From positions 62,001 through 126,000 of the forward strand of contig CANNFM010000015.1 of NCBI GenBank assembly GCA_947503835.1: 64,000 nt of DNA, given 5' to 3'. This DNA comes from an uncultured Aquimarina sp. GTDB taxonomy: Bacteria > Bacteroidota > Bacteroidia > Flavobacteriales > Flavobacteriaceae. Position 1 is the first letter of the stretch, and each line of letters opens with the position of its first letter. This document shows, in pieces, positions 17,075-23,699 of this stretch. The position numbers were made by a program, and so were the translations under genes. A model generated the notes under the pieces. That model made no database searches. It had not been told where the DNA came from and was given only the letters and a program-made list of their open reading frames with translations.

Positions 17075-17488
17075 TCAATATCGTGACATTATCTGGCGCA
17101 GTTCGTCTGTAATTAGAAAAGTTTTATCGGTATTAAAATCAAAGCATACAGCTATGTCATGGCCTTCTGCACATAGAGTACCTTTATCATTATATAACCT
17201 ATGGTATAGTCCAAAACTCGAATTTTTCACAAAGGCAACTTTTGTTTTTATCAGCACGTTTCCGGGGAAAAACAATGGGTGTTTAAAATCACATTTTGTA
17301 GAAACCAACATGGGCCCTTTTTTGGTTTCGTCATAAAGCTTTGCTAATCCTGTAACTTCCCAAAACTGAACCCGAGCACTTTGCATGTATTTCATAAAAT
17401 TTACATTGTTTACATGCTGATAGGTATCCATTTCACTCCAATCAATCCGAAGGGTTAAGGATAATTTAAAATCTGTATCCTCTATCAT
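17075..17488 (-). CDS. Acyl-CoA thioesterase, hotdog fold (4HBT/YbgC type)
   Basis: A 137-residue hotdog-fold protein. The N-terminal motif RIDWSEMDTYQHVNNVNFM contains the catalytic Asp and the HVNN block of YbgC/FadM-like thioesterases. Substrate cannot be told. It follows the HIT gene by 3 nt and converges on the zinc-ribbon gene. Confidence 0.88.
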   Translation of the reverse strand: MIEDTDFKLSLTLRIDWSEMDTYQHVNNVNFMKYMQSARVQFWEVTGLAKLYDETKKGPMLVSTKCDFKHPLFFPGNVLIKTKVAFVKNSSFGLYHRLYNDKGTLCAEGHDIAVCFDFNTDKTFLITDELRQIMSRY

Positions 17489-17491
17489 CTA

Positions 17492-17881
17492 TTATAAATT
17501 CGATCGAATCTCGGACGCCAAAGCTTCAAATTCTTCATTAGACATAGAAATTTTATGTTGAAAAGTCATTTCTTTCATATTATTTAAAGGAATCAGGTGA
17601 ACGTGAACATGCGGGACCTCAAGCCCAATAACTGCAATTCCAACACGTTTACAAGAAATCGTCTTCTCTAAAGCCTTGGCTACTTTACGAGAAAATCGCA
17701 TTAATTCTAAATACGTGTTTTCGTCTAAGTCAAATACTTTATCTTCTTCCTTTTTAGGAATACAAAGTGTATGGCCTTTTGCATTTGGACTAATATCCAA
17801 AAAGGCAAAGAAATTCTCGTCTTCGGTTATTTTATAAGACGGAATTTCACCATTAATAATTTTAGTGAACAGGGTAGACAT
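17492..17881 (-). CDS. HIT family nucleotide hydrolase
   Basis: A 129-residue HIT-domain protein with the catalytic triad HVHVHLIP at residues 91-98. HIT proteins hydrolyse or transfer nucleoside monophosphates from dinucleotides such as Ap4A or adenylated lysine. The N-terminal block IFTKIINGEIPS-like (SYKITEDENFFAFLDI) is standard. It lies between greA and the thioesterase, an arrangement common in Flavobacteriaceae. Confidence 0.94.
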   Translation of the reverse strand: MSTLFTKIINGEIPSYKITEDENFFAFLDISPNAKGHTLCIPKKEEDKVFDLDENTYLELMRFSRKVAKALEKTISCKRVGIAVIGLEVPHVHVHLIPLNNMKEMTFQHKISMSNEEFEALASEIRSNL

Positions 17882-17946
17882 TCTTTAAATTTTAGTTGGT
17901 GTATTTATCCTCGAAATATAATCTATTTATCTGTAAGTGAAAACCA

Positions 17947-17984
17947 TAAAAAAGCCTTTTTTGAAAATTTAAAAAAGGCTTTTA
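17947..17984 (-). terminator. Terminator after greA
   Basis: Stem 'aaaaagccttttt' against 'aaaaaaggctttt' around an eight-base loop, between greA and the HIT gene. The A and T runs would let it work in both directions; it separates the two minus-strand units. Confidence 0.75.
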
Positions 17985-18008
17985 CTATACTTTAAAGAAT
18001 TACTTCTC

Positions 18009-18485
18009 TTATTCTCGGGTAATTTCTACAATATCAAATTTCATAATACCGTTAGGCACTTGTACTTCGGCTATTTCACCGACACTTTTACCTAGTAAAC
18101 CCTTACCAATTGGCGAATCCACAGATATTTTCCCTGTCTTAAGGTCAGCTTCGCTTTGTGCGACCAACTTATAGGTCATTTGCGCTCCATTTGTTTGATT
18201 CTTAATCTTCACAGTAGAATGGATTAATGCTTTGGAGGTGTCTAACTGAGATTCGTCAATTAATCGTGCACCCGCTAAGGTTTCTTCTAGTTTAGAAATT
18301 CTCATCTCTAACAAACCTTGAGCTTCTTTTGCAGCGTCATACTCAGCATTTTCACTTAAATCTCCTTTATCACGGGCCTCGGCAATAGCTTGAGAGGCCT
18401 TAGGGCGTTCAACATCTTTGAGAGCATTAAGTTCGTCTCGTAATTTTTTTAGCCCCTCTGCAGTGTAATAAGATACTTTGCTCAT
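18009..18485 (-). CDS. greA: Transcription elongation factor GreA
   Basis: GreA rescues backtracked RNA polymerase by stimulating transcript cleavage. The start is placed at the ATG at 18485 (MSKVSYYTAEGLKKLRDEL), the family N-terminus, giving 158 residues; an in-frame extension to 18572 is not conserved. The coiled coil carries DKGDLSENAEYDAAKEAQG with the catalytic acidic tip (DLSENAEY), and the C-terminal FKBP-like domain ends with SPIGKGLLGKSVGE. Confidence 0.96.
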   Translation of the reverse strand: MSKVSYYTAEGLKKLRDELNALKDVERPKASQAIAEARDKGDLSENAEYDAAKEAQGLLEMRISKLEETLAGARLIDESQLDTSKALIHSTVKIKNQTNGAQMTYKLVAQSEADLKTGKISVDSPIGKGLLGKSVGEIAEVQVPNGIMKFDIVEITRE

Positions 18486-18539
18486 AACTTCATCGTTTAT
18501 ATAAATACAAAAAATCCCATAGGGATGGGATTCGTTATC

Positions 18540-18547
18540 CAAAGATA
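18540..18547 (-). promoter_or_regulatory. Bacteroidota-type -7 element upstream of greA
   Basis: On the minus strand bases 18547-18540 read TATCTTTG, the TAnnTTTG consensus of Bacteroidota primary sigma factor promoters, with a TTTG about 22 nt further upstream. It lies 55 nt before the greA ATG. A short hairpin (atcccat...atgggat, 18515-18532) falls in the leader. Confidence 0.6.
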
Positions 18548-18604
18548 ACAAAAAATTTACTGAAGACCACAAATTTACGTAATTTGGTCGTACATTTTAG
18601 TGTT

Positions 18605-19039
18605 ATGAAAAAGACAATATTTTTATTAATAACCTTATTGGTTTGTTCTTGTAGTGGTGATGATGATAATCGAAATAACCCTTTTTTACCCAATGTTAAT
18701 TTTAGCTTTCAAATTAACCTCAACCTGCCTCAATATGTAAACTTAAGAGTGCCTGGCGGTGTTTTTGTGGATCGCACAGACGGAAGAGGTATTAAAGGCG
18801 TTATTGTTTATAATCAAAACGATGATCAATTTTTTGCTTATGAATTAAGTGACCCTAATATTTCGCCTAGTGATTGCTCAGCACTTATTGTAGAAGGAAC
18901 TAGAGCATCCTCGGATTGTGGCAATGAAAATATTTATGAAATTGCATCCTTTGGACAACAGATCAAGGGCGAAGGTGGTAATCCTCTATTGGGATATAGA
19001 ATCACAAAAGATGGTAACTCTTTATCTATTTCAAACTAG
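18605..19039 (+). CDS. Small lipoprotein, function unknown
   Basis: The start is taken at the ATG at 18605, since it gives a clean lipoprotein signal: MKKTIFLLITLLVCSCSGDD, with the lipobox cysteine followed by Ser-Gly-Asp-Asp. Acidic residues after the cysteine resemble the flavobacterial surface-export signal. The mature part (about 125 residues) has a Rieske-like look in the segment PSDCSALIVEGT ... SDCGNENIYEI, but without the full CxH/CxxH set, so I do not assign one. Converges with thiH. Confidence 0.75.
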   Translation: MKKTIFLLITLLVCSCSGDDDNRNNPFLPNVNFSFQINLNLPQYVNLRVPGGVFVDRTDGRGIKGVIVYNQNDDQFFAYELSDPNISPSDCSALIVEGTRASSDCGNENIYEIASFGQQIKGEGGNPLLGYRITKDGNSLSISN

Positions 19040-19064
19040 ATAAGTAAAGATTATATTCACCTTT

Positions 19065-20198
19065 TCAACCTACAATCTGGTTAGTGAATTGCCAGTTATA
19101 GGCTCCATCTTTCCAAATCACATCCAAATCTTTATTTTTTAACATTTTTACAATTTCTTCTGTAGACCGCTCATCTGAAATTTCAAACTGCTCTAAAGAT
19201 TGAGGATCTACGACATAACCGCCTGGGTTAGTTTTAGACTCTGCACTTATGGATGTAATCCCCAAGTTTACGATGTTTTCTCTAAATATTTCGCTTTCAC
19301 GCGTGGACATAGATAATTCTACATCTTCATCTAATAGCCTGTAAGCACATATGAGCTGTGCTAAATCAGAATCAGTCATGGCTACTTTTGGTTCTAATCC
19401 ACCACTGTGTGGTCTTAGTCTTGGAAAAGATATTGAGTATTTTGTTTTCCAGTATGTCTTTTGTAAATATTGTAAGTGTAGTGCTGTAAAGAAACTATCT
19501 GCTCTCCAGTCTTCTAAACCAAAAAGAGCTCCTAATCCTATTTTATGTATTCCTGCACGGCCTAATCGATCCGGGGTTTCTAATCGATAATTAAAATTGG
19601 ATTTTTTCCCTTTAGGATGATGTTTTTTATACTCCTCCCGATGATATGTTTCTTGGTAGACCAATACTGCATATAAACCACTTTCTTTTAATACGTTGTA
19701 GTCTGACTGATCGAGCGGTTGTACCTCTATGGTGATATTAGCAAATTTTGATTGTATGAGTTGTATCGCATTATTAATATAATCCACTCCCACGGTTCTA
19801 TTAGCTTCTCCAGTTACCAAAAGGATATGATCATAACCTTTAGATTTTAGAAAATCTACTTCTTTCAAAATCTCTCTATCTGTTAATGTCCTTCTTGGAA
19901 TCTTATTCGTCATACTAAATCCACAATAGGTGCATATATTTTGACACTCATTACTCAAGTACATAGGCGCATACATTTGTATCGTATTGCCAAAGCGTTT
20001 TTTGGTAATGCGACTACTCATCTGAGCCATTTGTTCTAAAAATGGCCTAGCTGCAGGAGAAATTAATGCTTTAAAATCTTCAAGGTCTCTTTTAGATGCA
20101 GACATCGCATGAATCACATCAGTTTCGGTTTTGGAAAGAATGCCAGAAAGTGTTTCATTCCAATCGTATTGTTCGAATATGTTTTTGAAGGTACTCAT
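19065..20198 (-). CDS. thiH: 2-iminoacetate synthase
   Basis: ThiH is the radical-SAM tyrosine lyase that supplies dehydroglycine for the thiazole ring of thiamine. The iron-sulfur motif is CQNICTYCGFSM (CxxxCxxC, about residues 85-95), and the C-terminal region with FEISDERSTEEIVKMLK is typical. 377 residues is the normal length. It is the last gene of the thi operon, separated from thiG by the four-helix-bundle gene. Confidence 0.96.
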   Translation of the reverse strand: MSTFKNIFEQYDWNETLSGILSKTETDVIHAMSASKRDLEDFKALISPAARPFLEQMAQMSSRITKKRFGNTIQMYAPMYLSNECQNICTYCGFSMTNKIPRRTLTDREILKEVDFLKSKGYDHILLVTGEANRTVGVDYINNAIQLIQSKFANITIEVQPLDQSDYNVLKESGLYAVLVYQETYHREEYKKHHPKGKKSNFNYRLETPDRLGRAGIHKIGLGALFGLEDWRADSFFTALHLQYLQKTYWKTKYSISFPRLRPHSGGLEPKVAMTDSDLAQLICAYRLLDEDVELSMSTRESEIFRENIVNLGITSISAESKTNPGGYVVDPQSLEQFEISDERSTEEIVKMLKNKDLDVIWKDGAYNWQFTNQIVG

Positions 20199-20231
20199 TT
20201 TTTCAGCTTTTAGCAGATAGCCTCTCAGCTA
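20199..20231. repeat. AGC/GCT-rich repeat downstream of four-helix gene
   Basis: The sequence 'cagcttttagcagatagcc' and 'tctcagctattagccg' are degenerate copies of an agcta/tagct unit. A similar run ('aaagctaatggccaaaggct') is on the other side of the same gene at 20611-20632, and another at 23487-23520. They bracket the inserted gene. Confidence 0.6.
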
Positions 20232-20588
20232 TTAGCCGTTTTTGATTTTTGAATGCAATGCGTTTAACATCTTTCTAACTTCTACTATTTTTGAATTCAA
20301 TTTTAAAAACTCATCATCATCTATGTATTTAACATCCTTAGAAAACTCTATTAAATATTCTACTTCTGCTGCTGACCCTGATGCAATATTAAGAAAATGT
20401 GAAAACTCCTTTTCTGAATTCCTGGCTTTTCCTTCAGCTATATTGGTAGGAATTGACAAAGAAGCTCTTCTTAACTGGGATGTTAATCCAAACACCTCTT
20501 CCTTAGGAAATTTCTGGGTTATCTTATACAACAATAGGGTAAATTGATGTGATTTCTTCCAAACTTCATAATTTCTAAAATTTCTCAT
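20232..20588 (-). CDS. Four-helix bundle protein (S23 / 23S rRNA intervening-sequence type)
   Basis: A 118-residue protein with the family signature: NYEVWKKSHQFTLLLYKITQ at the N-terminus, LTSQLRRASLSIPTNIAEG in the middle and FLNIASGSAAEVEYLIEFSK. The fold forms pentameric barrels, related to Avd of diversity-generating retroelements; the cellular role of stand-alone members is unknown. It has no thiamine link and sits between thiG and thiH, flanked by agcta-type repeats on both sides, so it looks like a later insertion into the operon. Confidence 0.9.
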   Translation of the reverse strand: MRNFRNYEVWKKSHQFTLLLYKITQKFPKEEVFGLTSQLRRASLSIPTNIAEGKARNSEKEFSHFLNIASGSAAEVEYLIEFSKDVKYIDDDEFLKLNSKIVEVRKMLNALHSKIKNG

Positions 20589-20610
20589 TTATTACTGTTT
20601 TTCAATTTAA

Positions 20611-20633
20611 AAAGCTAATGGCCAAAGGCTAAC
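20611..20633. repeat. AGC/GCT-rich repeat upstream of four-helix gene
   Basis: The sequence 'aaagctaatggccaaaggct' between thiG and the four-helix gene resembles the run at 20199-20231 in opposite orientation. Confidence 0.5.
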
Positions 20634-20636
20634 TCA

Positions 20637-21413
20637 CTAAACGCTCCCAGATAAAAAACTGGTTAACGGGCTACTTGCCTCGGCATGTTGTTTTATCGGA
20701 GCTAACTTTGCATTATACGCTATACGACCTGCTTCTACAGCCATTTTAAATGCTTCTGCCATATGGATTGGTTGTTGAGATACTGCAATAGCTGTATTGA
20801 CCAATACTGCATCTGCGCCAATCTCCATAGCATGCGCCGCATGTGATGGACTGCCGATACCTGCATCAACAATAACAGGAATATTACTTTGATCTATGAT
20901 GATTTCTAAAAACTCTAGCGTTTTTAATCCCTTATTACTACCTATCGGTGCTCCTAAAGGCATTACACATTGCACTCCAACTTCTTCTAATCGTTTACAT
21001 AACACAGGATCAGCATGAATGTAAGGCATCACCACAAATCCAAGTTTTACAAGCGCTGAAGCTGCCTTTAAGGTTTCTATAGGATCAGGTAATAAATATT
21101 TGGGATCCGGGTGAACTTCTAATTTTATCCAATTGGTTTCGAGAGCTTCACGTGCTAGTTGCGCTGCAAAAATTGCTTCTTTAGCATCTCGAACTCCAGA
21201 GGTATTTGGTAATAGATTGATTCGTGGGTGGTCTAAATGATTTAAAATATCATCATTTTCATTAGTAACATCAACCCGTTTTAGTGCAACGGTAATCAAT
21301 TCACTTTCTGAAGCGAGCAATGCATCTCTCATTAATTGAGATGAACTAAATTTTCCTGTACCAGTAAATAATCGTGACGAAAATTCTTTGTCTGCAATTT
21401 TTAATGTATCCAT
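20637..21413 (-). CDS. thiG: Thiazole synthase
   Basis: ThiG joins 1-deoxyxylulose 5-phosphate, dehydroglycine and the ThiS thiocarboxylate to make the thiazole phosphate. The Schiff-base lysine lies in the block ELITVALKRVDV, and the phosphate-binding end is IPVIVDAGIGSPSHAAHAME with DAVLVNTAIA. 258 residues is normal. It lies 17 nt after thiE. Confidence 0.97.
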   Translation of the reverse strand: MDTLKIADKEFSSRLFTGTGKFSSSQLMRDALLASESELITVALKRVDVTNENDDILNHLDHPRINLLPNTSGVRDAKEAIFAAQLAREALETNWIKLEVHPDPKYLLPDPIETLKAASALVKLGFVVMPYIHADPVLCKRLEEVGVQCVMPLGAPIGSNKGLKTLEFLEIIIDQSNIPVIVDAGIGSPSHAAHAMEIGADAVLVNTAIAVSQQPIHMAEAFKMAVEAGRIAYNAKLAPIKQHAEASSPLTSFLSGSV

Positions 21414-21430
21414 TTGTTTGAGCTATTAAC

Positions 21431-22066
21431 TTATGGTTGATTAGACATAAGCTTTTTAATATTTTGAATTTTTTCTTCTAAATCTTCCTGATTAGTGAGC
21501 ATTCCTGAGACCGCAACTCCTGAAATCCCTATTTGTATTAGGTCTTTTATATCCGATATGGTAATTCCTCCAATAGCTACAATTGGCAGTTCTGGATTTT
21601 GAATTCTGAATTTTGATAATACGTTTTCATATCCTTCAAGACCTAAGGTTGGGCTTAATTTTTTTTTAGTCTCTGTATACCTAAATGGGCCAAGTCCTAT
21701 ATAATCAACACCACCTTTGCTATGTTGTATACAATCTTCTATTGTATTTGCAGTACCACCAATGATAAAATTATCCCCAAGAATCTTGCGAGCTTCATTA
21801 GGGTTCATATCATTTAATCCTAAATGTATCCCATCTGCCATAGCAGCTTTAGCTACACCTACATTATCATTAATAACCATAATGGCATTATATTGATCGC
21901 AAATCTCTCTACATTGTATAGCAATATTTAAATACGTCGCCATATCTGTATCTTTAAGACGTAATTGAATCCATCTACCTCCTGCTTTACAAACTTCTCT
22001 AATATTCTCGAGGTGTTCCTTTGGAGTTGCTCCCTGAGAAATATATTGTAAACTAATATCCTTCAT
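21431..22066 (-). CDS. thiE: Thiamine-phosphate synthase
   Basis: ThiE couples HMP-diphosphate with thiazole phosphate to give thiamine phosphate. Motifs for the diphosphate and substrate are WIQLRLKDTD, MVINDNVGVA, DGIHLGLNDMNPNEARKIL and VDYIGLGPFRYTETK, ending in LPIVAIGGIT. It is the better ThiE of the two homologues in this operon because it keeps the GPxxxT and LRLKD blocks. 211 residues; 11 nt after thiD. Confidence 0.94.
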   Translation of the reverse strand: MKDISLQYISQGATPKEHLENIREVCKAGGRWIQLRLKDTDMATYLNIAIQCREICDQYNAIMVINDNVGVAKAAMADGIHLGLNDMNPNEARKILGDNFIIGGTANTIEDCIQHSKGGVDYIGLGPFRYTETKKKLSPTLGLEGYENVLSKFRIQNPELPIVAIGGITISDIKDLIQIGISGVAVSGMLTNQEDLEEKIQNIKKLMSNQP

Positions 22067-22077
22067 AACTTACATTT

Positions 22078-22866
22078 CTAAATTCTATGATATCCTAACA
22101 AACTTGTATTAGAACTCAATACTTTTTCGGTATATCTTTTTGCTCTAAAACATGCTTTTAACAAAGGAAAACCTAATGCTAAATACGATGTGATTGCTGA
22201 GGAAAGTACACAGCCGCTTCCGTGTTTTTCTGAATTCTTTTTACCTTTTGGATTCAGAACAAAATACTCTCCATTTTTTGCGAACAATTCATCTTTTCCG
22301 ACAGCTTCTTTTCGGTGTCCTCCTTTTAGAAATAGATTGGTTTTAGCACTTATAAATTTTATCGTTTCCTTTATAGTTTTATCCGGATATAACTTTTCTA
22401 TTTCTTGGTAGTTTGGTGTAAGCAGGTAGATTTTATTTAAAACTTCATCAAACTTGTTCTCGATACAATCCCGATTAAAATCGGGATCACTCGAACTGAC
22501 GTTTGAATTACGAAAGTCGAAATCAGAGCTTGATTTTAATACCGGATCTAAAACAATCTTTATTTCAGCATTCTTTTTTAATAAAAGATCAATGATCTCA
22601 TTCAGTATTTCCCAATTTTGAACGATTCCGATTTTCGCATAATCTATTGTGAATTGATCAAACAACACTTCTATTTGATTTTTAATCACTTCAACATCTG
22701 TCCAATAACATGCTTTGAATTCTATATCATTCTGAATAGTATTTGCTGTACAGATTGCCAGTCCATAACATTTTAAAGCTTCAAAAGTTTTAATATCTGC
22801 TGTGAGTCCGGCACCACTAGATGGGTCAAAACCAGCTATTGTAAGTATGTTTGGGCGGGATTTCAT
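22078..22866 (-). CDS. thiD: Hydroxymethylpyrimidine (phosphate) kinase with in-frame repeat insertion
   Basis: ThiD phosphorylates HMP and HMP-phosphate. The ribokinase-fold motifs are AGFDPSSGAGLTADIKT (residues 11-27), VLDPVLKSS (about 113-121), LLTPNYQEIEKL and the anion-hole motif KHGSGCVLSSAITSYLALG. Between the DPVLKSS block and LLTP block there is an additional Asp/Ser/Asn-rich stretch, NSNVSSSDPDFNRDCIENKF, encoded by a palindromic repeat at 22455-22512. The frame remains open and the catalytic blocks are intact. Confidence 0.94.
   Translation of the reverse strand: MKSRPNILTIAGFDPSSGAGLTADIKTFEALKCYGLAICTANTIQNDIEFKACYWTDVEVIKNQIEVLFDQFTIDYAKIGIVQNWEILNEIIDLLLKKNAEIKIVLDPVLKSSSDFDFRNSNVSSSDPDFNRDCIENKFDEVLNKIYLLTPNYQEIEKLYPDKTIKETIKFISAKTNLFLKGGHRKEAVGKDELFAKNGEYFVLNPKGKKNSEKHGSGCVLSSAITSYLALGFPLLKACFRAKRYTEKVLSSNTSLLGYHRI
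22455..22512. repeat. Palindromic repeat inserted in frame in thiD
   Basis: The hairpin arms are 'atcccgat' (22468-22475) and 'atcgggat' (22480-22487), preceded by 'gttctcgata' and followed by 'cactcgaactgacgtttg'. The same two words, 'attctcgata' and 'actcgaattgacg', occur in the intergenic element at 6051-6270. The unit is therefore a member of a repeat family that has entered a coding sequence without breaking the frame. Confidence 0.65.
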
Positions 22867-22869
22867 AAA

Positions 22870-23475
22870 CTATTTAACTTTTAGCACCTTACTATTAGCT
22901 TCTTTTATTTTTAAAAAACTTTCTAATGAATCTTCTACACTCCATATCCCGCCTAACACACCCACTCCCTTAAATCCAAGATCAAATGTTGCTTGTAATG
23001 TACTTTCGTTAATTCCACCCATACCAATTACAACTTCATCGAGGTCTGTAACATCAAATCCTTTGCCTTTATAACCTGATTTGGAAATCGAACCAAAAAC
23101 GGGGCTTAGTAAAACATATTCAAAATCAGCGTCACAAGCGATAATATCTTCTTTAGAATGAAAAGAACTCGTTACCGAAAATCCTTTGTTTTTATATATC
23201 TGTATCGTTACATTCAAAGTATCTTCTAAATCCAATCGGGCTTGTTCTTGCAAGTGTATACCTCGCAGTTTATACTCCATTGTTAATTCTGGAAACTGAT
23301 GTGTCATAATTCGATTGTGATATTGCATATCAATCTGATCTAGCAATGCCCTATATCCATCAATAGTAAACGTAGGTTTGCGTAAGTGCAATATTTCTAA
23401 ACCAGCATCGAACAAGTTATTAATTTGTTTTGCTTCGTTTTCTAATGCTTTTTCTGAAGTAAGTACAATGATCAT
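22870..23475 (-). CDS. ThiE/TenI-family protein
   Basis: A second TIM-barrel protein of the ThiE/TenI group, 201 residues. It keeps AGLEILHLRKPTFTIDGY, GIHLQEQARLDLED, VTSSFHSKEDI and YVLLSPVFGSISKSGYKG, ending with VIGMGGINEST. It lacks the Asn/Asp-rich GPxxxTxTK form of true ThiE but has SPVFGSISK. It could be a TenI-type thiazole tautomerase or a diverged ThiE. It lies 3 nt before thiD in the operon, which supports a thiamine role. Confidence 0.8.
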   Translation of the reverse strand: MIIVLTSEKALENEAKQINNLFDAGLEILHLRKPTFTIDGYRALLDQIDMQYHNRIMTHQFPELTMEYKLRGIHLQEQARLDLEDTLNVTIQIYKNKGFSVTSSFHSKEDIIACDADFEYVLLSPVFGSISKSGYKGKGFDVTDLDEVVIGMGGINESTLQATFDLGFKGVGVLGGIWSVEDSLESFLKIKEANSKVLKVK

Positions 23476-23486
23476 AACTTAATATT

Positions 23487-23520
23487 AGCTTTAAGCTTCT
23501 GGCTCTTAGCAGTTAGCTTT
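23487..23520. repeat. AGC/GCT-rich repeat run
   Basis: 'ttagctttaagcttctggct' and 'cttagcagttagctttt' form a degenerate tandem of the same unit that brackets the four-helix gene at 20.2-20.6 kb. Here no gene is inserted. Confidence 0.5.
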
Positions 23521-23552
23521 TTTCAAAAAATATTCTTAAACCCTTTGTCTCT

Positions 23553-23645
23553 AGCCCCGATTGAAGCGGCATCCTTTTTTGTAGTCATCCTGAGCTTGTC
23601 GAAGGACTACAAAAAAGATATAGCGGAAAGCGGGAAACAGCTCCA
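23553..23645. ncRNA. Structured flavobacterial intergenic element (Flavo-1-like?) with a REP hairpin nested inside
   Basis: The sequence begins 'agccccgattgaagcgg' and ends 'agcggaaagcgggaaacagc', with a long central stem 'ccttttttgtagtc' against 'gactacaaaaaag' whose loop is the 'gagcttgtcgaa' REP core. I recall this conserved bracket from intergenic regions of many Flavobacteria, and its layout suggests the Flavo-1 RNA motif, but I cannot confirm the match. It lies between thiC and the tenI-like gene of the thi operon, so it would be part of the operon transcript. Confidence 0.5.
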
Positions 23646-23673
23646 AATAATACAGCTTGCATTATTAGAACAG

Positions 23674-23693
23674 ATTCCAGCCTTCGCTGGAAT
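23674..23693. repeat. REP hairpin at the thiC 3' end
   Basis: Arms 'attccagc' and 'gctggaat' around a four-base loop, followed by 'gacaa'. It sits directly after the thiC stop codon. A related hairpin (ttgtcattcc...gggatgacaa) is at 36811-36840. Confidence 0.65.
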
Positions 23694-23699
23694 GACAAT

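Noticed and set aside
18605..19039. Rieske iron-sulfur protein
   Set aside because: Two cysteines are in a loosely similar place, but the CxH and CxxH ligand pairs are not there.
20232..20588. Diversity-generating retroelement accessory protein (Avd)
   Set aside because: The fold family is shared, but there is no reverse transcriptase, template repeat or variable repeat nearby.
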